Source of the DNA: Salegentibacter sediminis | GTDB taxonomy: Bacteria > Bacteroidota > Bacteroidia > Flavobacteriales > Flavobacteriaceae | DNA: 64,000 nucleotides | Assembly: GCF_002078605.1 (NCBI RefSeq) | Contig: NZ_MSJR01000004.1 | Coordinates: forward strand, 62,001 to 126,000 | Direction of reading: 5' to 3' | In this document: positions 59,549 through 64,000 of the stretch, one piece after another | Numbering within the stretch: position 1 is the first letter of the stretch | Layout of the letters: each line of letters starts with the position of its first letter | Notes under the pieces: generated by a model | Databases searched by the model: none | The model's input: only the letters and a program-made list of their open reading frames with translations | Told to the model about the DNA's origin: nothing | Position numbers and translations under genes: made by a program

Positions 59549-61930
59549 TTAAAATTGCCTAAGCCCTTTCCCGGCAAGCTTAGTTGCCAGGCTGGTAAAA
59601 GCTACTATACTAATGGAACTCAGGGGCATAAGGATTGCAGCGATTACCGGCATTAAATTCCCGGTGACTGCAAATGCCAGCCCCACCAGGTTATAGCACA
59701 GGCTCAGCACAAAACTCCATTTAATGATCTTCATTCCCTTTTCTGAAATTTCAAAAAAGCTGTGCAGGTCTTTTAACCTGGAAGCATCCAGGATCCCGTC
59801 ACAGGCAGGGGAAAAAACATTTATATTTTCTGAAACCGATATTCCAACATCACTTTGGGCCAAAGCCCCGGCATCATTAAGGCCGTCTCCAACCATCATC
59901 ACCCTGTTGCCTTGCTGCTGAAGCCTTTTTATAAAAACCAGTTTATCTTCGGGTTTCTGGTTAAAATAATATTTCGTTTGCAGCGGAAGCATTTTTTCAA
60001 GACGTTCTTTCTCACCATCATTATCTCCCGAGAGGATAAAGATTTGTCTTCCTTTCCCGAGTTTTTCCAGGAGTTCTTCCAGGCCTTCCCGATAGGAATT
60101 CCTGAAAATAAAACGCCCCTTGTATTCCCGGTTACTGCTAATATGTACTGCCGTTTTATTAGCTTGTGCGGTCTCGCTTAAAGGTTGCTGCACAAAGTCT
60201 GCAGAACCTATCTTTAAATTGCTTTGTTTATGCCTGGCCTCAATACCTTTTCCGGTATGTTCGGTAAACTCCTCTGGGGTGAGGATCTCATTTTTATTGA
60301 GAATATCGTATAACTGCCGGCTAAGGGGGTGCCCCGAGGCCCGCAGACTTCCGCTAAGGAGTTTTTCCTCTTCTGTGGTGAGCTTAAGGCCTTCGTAGTA
60401 AATCTCGGCTTTTTTATTGGTGGTGATCGTTCCGGTTTTATCAAATACCAGACAATCGATTTGGGCGATTTGTTCTATAATTCCTGCTTCTTTTAAGTAG
60501 AATTTATTCCTTCCGAAGATACGAAGCAAATTACCCAGCGTAAAAGGCGTAGATAAGGCTATAGCACAGGGGCAGGCTATAATAAGCACCGCGGTGAACA
60601 CATTTAAGACTTTAGTAGGATCGTAAATAATCCAAAACAAGCTGGCCAGAAATGCAATACTTAGCACGGCGGCTGTAAATCGCTTGCTGATCTGGTTGAT
60701 AAGGCTTTGGAAAGCCGAATTCTTATTCTTTTTAAAAACCTCATTGCTCCATAGTTTTGTTAGATAACTTTGGTTTATGGCTTTTATCGCTTCAATTTCG
60801 ATCAATCCTCCTTGCTGGCGTCCTCCGGCGAACAGGGTTTCTCCCTGTAATTTCTCCACGGCATTGGCTTCTCCGGTTACAAAACTGTAATCGATTAAGG
60901 CATCCCCCGTCATCAGGACAGCATCTATCGGAATTAACTCCCCGTTTCTTATCAGGATACGATCTCCGGGTTCTATATCGTATACCTGCACCTGTTCTTC
61001 AACATTTTCTGAAGTGAGTCGCGTAACCCCTATGGGGAAATACGATTTATAATCCCGTTCAAAAGAAAGGTAAGAGTATGTTTTTTGCTGAAAAAATCTT
61101 CCTAAAAGCAGGAAGAAGACCAGGCCGGTGAGGCTATCAAAAAAGCCTGTTCCCAGGTCCAGGACAATCTCTGCGGTGCTACGTAGAAATAATACCGCAA
61201 TGCCCAGAGCTATAGGAACATCGATATTTAGCATATTAGCCCGAAGCCCTTTATAGGCCGAAATGAAATAACCCGAGCCCGCGTAAAAAACCACGGGAAG
61301 GGAAAAGGCAAACATCATCCAGCGGAATAGGTTTTTGAAACGCTCCAACCAGAATTCATTCACTTCAAAATACTCGGGAAAAGAAAGGAACATCACATTC
61401 CCAAAGGCAAAGCCCGCGACTCCTAATTTATAGATAAGGCTTCGGTTTATATCTGGTTTCTTTTCATCAAAATCTTTGAGGGAAATGTAGGGTTCATAAC
61501 CAATTCTACTTAACAGATATGCAAGGTCTTTTAGGGAGACCTCTTCAGGATTATAGGTGATTCGAACTGTTTTACCCGGAAAATCAACCTGAGAGGTTTT
61601 TACTCCCGGATTAAGTTTATTGAGGTTTTCCAGTACCCAGATACAGGAACTGCAATGCATAGACGGAATGAGCAGGTTAACCACCTGGGTATTGTTCTCG
61701 TTGAATTCCAGCAACTTTGCAAGGATTTCCTTATTATCGAGGAAATCGAATTTTCGCTCTGAAGAAGCCGGAGAGATCCCCGGGTTACTATCCAGGTCGT
61801 AATAATAGGAAAGGTCACTTTCATTCAGGATCTCATAGACGGTTTTGCAGCCCGTACAACAGAAATCCTTTTCCTGATAACGTAGATGCTCTTCTTTACA
61901 TTCTTCACCGCAGTGAAAACAACTGGTCAT
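59549..61930 (-). CDS. ccoI: copper-transporting P-type ATPase of the cbb3 locus (CcoI/FixI)
   Basis: 793 residues from the ATG at 61930; the TTG two codons upstream is less likely. An N-terminal Cys-rich region (SCFHCGEEC, CCTGCKTVYEIL), an HMA domain with SMHCSSCIWVLE, eight helices with the ion-binding ACPCAIALSTP, the phosphorylation site FDKTGTIT and VGDGLNDAGAL make a P1B ATPase. The ATPase supplies copper to the oxidase. It is transcribed separately upstream of ccoS, with its own FNR-type promoter. Confidence 0.95.
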   Translation of the reverse strand: MTSCFHCGEECKEEHLRYQEKDFCCTGCKTVYEILNESDLSYYYDLDSNPGISPASSERKFDFLDNKEILAKLLEFNENNTQVVNLLIPSMHCSSCIWVLENLNKLNPGVKTSQVDFPGKTVRITYNPEEVSLKDLAYLLSRIGYEPYISLKDFDEKKPDINRSLIYKLGVAGFAFGNVMFLSFPEYFEVNEFWLERFKNLFRWMMFAFSLPVVFYAGSGYFISAYKGLRANMLNIDVPIALGIAVLFLRSTAEIVLDLGTGFFDSLTGLVFFLLLGRFFQQKTYSYLSFERDYKSYFPIGVTRLTSENVEEQVQVYDIEPGDRILIRNGELIPIDAVLMTGDALIDYSFVTGEANAVEKLQGETLFAGGRQQGGLIEIEAIKAINQSYLTKLWSNEVFKKNKNSAFQSLINQISKRFTAAVLSIAFLASLFWIIYDPTKVLNVFTAVLIIACPCAIALSTPFTLGNLLRIFGRNKFYLKEAGIIEQIAQIDCLVFDKTGTITTNKKAEIYYEGLKLTTEEEKLLSGSLRASGHPLSRQLYDILNKNEILTPEEFTEHTGKGIEARHKQSNLKIGSADFVQQPLSETAQANKTAVHISSNREYKGRFIFRNSYREGLEELLEKLGKGRQIFILSGDNDGEKERLEKMLPLQTKYYFNQKPEDKLVFIKRLQQQGNRVMMVGDGLNDAGALAQSDVGISVSENINVFSPACDGILDASRLKDLHSFFEISEKGMKIIKWSFVLSLCYNLVGLAFAVTGNLMPVIAAILMPLSSISIVAFTSLATKLAGKGLRQF

Positions 61931-61950
61931 ATGCAAGCTAGATTTTCCGG

Positions 61951-61996
61951 CAAATTTTGAGCAATTGTGCCAGGTGTAATATGATTAGAATCAGGT
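61951..61996 (-). promoter_or_regulatory. ccoI promoter with FNR/CRP-type site
   Basis: TGAT-TAGA-ATCA (61982-61993, plus) sits in TAATATGATTAGAATCAGGT (61977-61996), the reverse complement of the hemN site with one change in 20 bases. The -7 box is AAAATTTG (61958-61951, minus; first base off consensus) and its G is 36.5 bases from the dyad centre. Confidence 0.68.
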
Positions 61997-62075
61997 TACG
62001 AGTTAATTAAGAATTGTCCTATCAACTTTAAGAGTTAAATTTAAGAAAATATTAGTAATCCCCATCCTTCGGTTG

Positions 62076-63419
62076 TTAAAGTTTCTTCTTTCGTTTTCTG
62101 GTCCTGGAGATGATGTTCAGGTAGAAATATCCTATTATTCCTGCGAGCATGGATGCGATTAGAATTCCGATTTTTGCCTGGGCTTGCAGGGCTTCATCTA
62201 CAAATGCAAGGTCGGTGATGAATAAGGACATAGTAAATCCAATCGCTCCCAGAAATCCCAGTCCGTAAATATGTTTCCATTTCACATTTCTTGGTAGTGC
62301 CGAAATTTTTAAGAAGACCATAAGCCTGGTGAAAATGACAATTCCGAAGATTTTTCCGATAATAAGTCCGAAGATAACGCCCAGGGTAACCGGGCTATGG
62401 AAAAGGTCAAAAGAAGTGGTGTTTATGGTAACTCCTGCATTGGCAAAAGCGAAAATTGGCAGTACCACAAAACTCACAAAGGGATAAAGGGCGTGTTCCA
62501 AACGTTGGAGAGGCGGGGTGGCATCTTCGGTTAGCGAAGCGAACTTTTCTATGGTATGGGTGATCTTTTCTTCGGTCTCTATGGGATTTCTTTCTCTGTC
62601 GCGGTAATGCTGTTTTATTTCAAAAGAAAGCATTTTTGCCTTCCGAAGAAAAAGTGGAGTATTGATACGTTTAGAAGTAGGCACAGCAAAGGCAGCCAGC
62701 ACCGCGGCTATGGTGGCATGAACCCCTGAGAGTAAAATTGCCAGCCATAAACCGCCAATTCCCATAATCGCATAGAACAGGGTATTTCTTATTCCAATAA
62801 TATTGGCAGTTATCAGAATTAAAAGAAAGAAGGCCCCTACTGCCAGGCTTTCCATAGAAATTTCGGAAGTATAGAAGAATGCAATCACCAGGACGGCACC
62901 CAGATCATCAACAATCGCAATGGCCGTTAGGAGAATTTTTAAGGTGAAGGGAACCCTGTCGCCCAGTAGAAAAAGAATTCCTAAAGCGAAAGCTATATCG
63001 GTAGCCATCGGAATTCCCCAACCGGAGGCTCCAGGTTCGCCGGCATTTAAGTAATAGTATATTATAGCCGGAACAAGCATACCTCCAATCGCTGCAGCCA
63101 CGGGTAAGATAGATTTACCTAAGCTGGACAATTCCCCCTGCAGGATTTCTCTTTTTAGTTCCAGCCCAACCATAAAAAAGAAAATAGACATTAAGCCGTC
63201 ATTTATCCAATGCAAGAGGTTTTTTCGTAAAACAAAATCGTTTATGCCCAGGTGTATATATTGTTTCCAAAGGCCGTGATAAGCTTCTGCTAGAGGGGAG
63301 TTAGCCACGATCATTGCCAGAATTGCCGAAAAGATCAACACCAGGCCCACCGAGGTTTGTTTCTCGATAAAATTCTTTATGGGTAGTAAAAAATAAAGAT
63401 CAAGGCCCGACTTTTTCAT
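62076..63419 (-). CDS. nhaA: Na+/H+ antiporter NhaA
   Basis: 447 residues with about twelve helices. The characteristic FFFMVGLELKREILQGELSS, PMATDIAFALGILFLLGDRVP and AIAIVDDLGAVLVIAFFY contain the essential Asp residues (one in ATD and the VDD pair). The loop with RDRERNPIETEEKITHTIEK is longer than in E. coli NhaA. It exchanges sodium for protons at alkaline or saline conditions, consistent with a marine organism. It appears monocistronic. Confidence 0.95.
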   Translation of the reverse strand: MKKSGLDLYFLLPIKNFIEKQTSVGLVLIFSAILAMIVANSPLAEAYHGLWKQYIHLGINDFVLRKNLLHWINDGLMSIFFFMVGLELKREILQGELSSLGKSILPVAAAIGGMLVPAIIYYYLNAGEPGASGWGIPMATDIAFALGILFLLGDRVPFTLKILLTAIAIVDDLGAVLVIAFFYTSEISMESLAVGAFFLLILITANIIGIRNTLFYAIMGIGGLWLAILLSGVHATIAAVLAAFAVPTSKRINTPLFLRKAKMLSFEIKQHYRDRERNPIETEEKITHTIEKFASLTEDATPPLQRLEHALYPFVSFVVLPIFAFANAGVTINTTSFDLFHSPVTLGVIFGLIIGKIFGIVIFTRLMVFLKISALPRNVKWKHIYGLGFLGAIGFTMSLFITDLAFVDEALQAQAKIGILIASMLAGIIGYFYLNIISRTRKRKKKL

Positions 63420-63624
63420 AATTCAGCTACTGATTTGATTTTAAAGTTACAATCTCCTAAAAACAGGCAAAATGATAAGGCTCAGGTTTTAACCTAATAA
63501 AGCTTCCTTTTCCGGGAACCTGTGATTTAAAATGGGGAAATGATAAACACCTGAATTGCACATTCTTTGAAAAGTTTAACTTTTAAGCAAGCTTTTCTGC
63601 GTTAAATTTACCCCCGGTACAGGC

Positions 63625-63640
63625 TGGCATAAAATATGTA
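63625..63640 (+). promoter_or_regulatory. possible sigma-54-type promoter before the last gene
   Basis: TGGCATAAAATATGTA keeps the GG and the downstream G at the -24/-12 spacing, but lacks the consensus C of TTGC. It lies about 60 bases before the ATG at 63699. No TAnnTTTG box is seen in this 279-base gap. Confidence 0.3.
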
Positions 63641-63698
63641 AAAAACCTTGACGTTTTAAGCTTAATACCTGAAACACAGTTTTAATAACCCAAATACT

Positions 63699-64000
63699 AT
63701 GAGGAAGATACACTTGTTTATATTTAGTTTATTGCTTTCAATATCTGCAGTAAGCCAGGCCCAAAACTTTAATGAAAATCAATCGGTGACAGAGCAGGTG
63801 CTTAGTGAGCTCAACAGGGAACGAAGCCTGCTGAGTAGAAACCTGGATTACAGGATTAAAGAGATCGATTCTAAAATTAGCACCCTGGATGAGAGCATTA
63901 AAAATTCAAATTCTTCTGCCGAGAAGGTGGAGAAACTTCTGGAGCGGGTAAAATACCTGGAAGAGCGACAGGAGGAGCTTGATAAAAACACTGTGAGTGT
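63699..64000 (+). CDS. secreted coiled-coil protein, 3' partial
   Basis: The frame is open to the right edge; 100 residues visible. A signal peptide ends near SAVSQAQ (residue about 22). The following sequence is a long charged helix with heptad-like hydrophobics (VTEQVLSELNRERSLLSR, IDSKISTLDESI, VEKLLERVKYLEERQEEL), predicted coiled coil. I cannot name the family from the visible part. Confidence 0.6.
   Translation, partial: MRKIHLFIFSLLLSISAVSQAQNFNENQSVTEQVLSELNRERSLLSRNLDYRIKEIDSKISTLDESIKNSNSSAEKVEKLLERVKYLEERQEELDKNTVS

Overview
The window is a piece of chromosome from a marine-type flavobacterium (Bacteroidota, family Flavobacteriaceae; the gene content recalls Gramella/Christiangramia/Zunongwangia, but the genus is an inference). 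Supporting signs are TAnnTTTG promoter boxes of the Bacteroidota type, very weak Shine-Dalgarno sequences, a fused CcoN-CcoO oxidase, a bifunctional HisB, a MoxR/DUF58/DUF4129/SpoIIM/RDD membrane cluster and many short lipoproteins. I see no rRNA, tRNA or CRISPR array.

Layout. 0-6 kb: an LpxD-like acyltransferase cut by the left edge, an NTF2-like protein, sucD, fabG, a VWA-like membrane protein and an SPFH/prohibitin protein. 6.1-13.9 kb: a complete histidine operon hisGDCBHAF(IE), preceded by a leader peptide with four consecutive His codons, a candidate antiterminator and a terminator; REP-like hairpins and a CGTCATTGCGAG-type repeat sit between its genes. 13.9-20.8 kb: pirin, a NYN-LOTUS protein, an eRF1-like (baeRF) protein, a CDF cation transporter, a DUF1853 protein, an AI-2E family permease, a VOC protein and a small membrane protein. 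20.9-26.8 kb: an AT-rich accessory region with an LRR lipoprotein, a DUF5694 protein and what looks like an integrase-less integron cassette array. 26.8-33.6 kb: a small lipoprotein, a DUF2807 protein, a DUF4870/PadR/PspC operon, DUF4442 and AIM24-like proteins, and OxyR. 33.7-40.5 kb: the MoxR cluster and a divergent RDD gene. 40.5-45.7 kb: peptidyl-prolyl isomerase, CoA-type NUDIX, acyltransferase, TruA-like synthase, RecQ. 45.8-51.7 kb: metal-efflux locus with an RND pump fused to its TolC-like channel. 51.8-62 kb: hemN and the cbb3 oxidase locus (ccoI, ccoS, ccoNO, ccoQ, ccoP, ccoG, ccoH, a TauE/SafE-like gene and a 44-residue membrane protein). 62-64 kb: nhaA and the start of a secreted coiled-coil protein.

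The most unusual part is 23.1-26.5 kb. Two 135-136 bp imperfect palindromes separate three units read on the minus strand. For each unit, the first bases after the upstream recombination point are complementary to the outer arm at that unit's own 3' end, which is the signature of integron cassettes (attC R''/R' arms). The cassettes carry an Abi-alpha protein, a tightly packed three-gene operon (TIR protein, three-helix membrane protein, Thoeris ThsB-like protein broken by a 1-base frameshift) and an unknown secreted protein. I infer a defence-gene cassette array with a possibly undescribed Thoeris-like layout.

Two regulatory patterns tie genes together. The his leader (6110-6228) has all the parts of ribosome-mediated attenuation. 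Upstream of hemN, ccoS and ccoI there are FNR/CRP-type dyads (TGA-N6-TCA cores within a longer shared motif), each centred exactly 36.5 bases from the last G of a TAnnTTTG-like box. This fits class II activation of the microaerobic respiration and haem genes by an FNR-like regulator.
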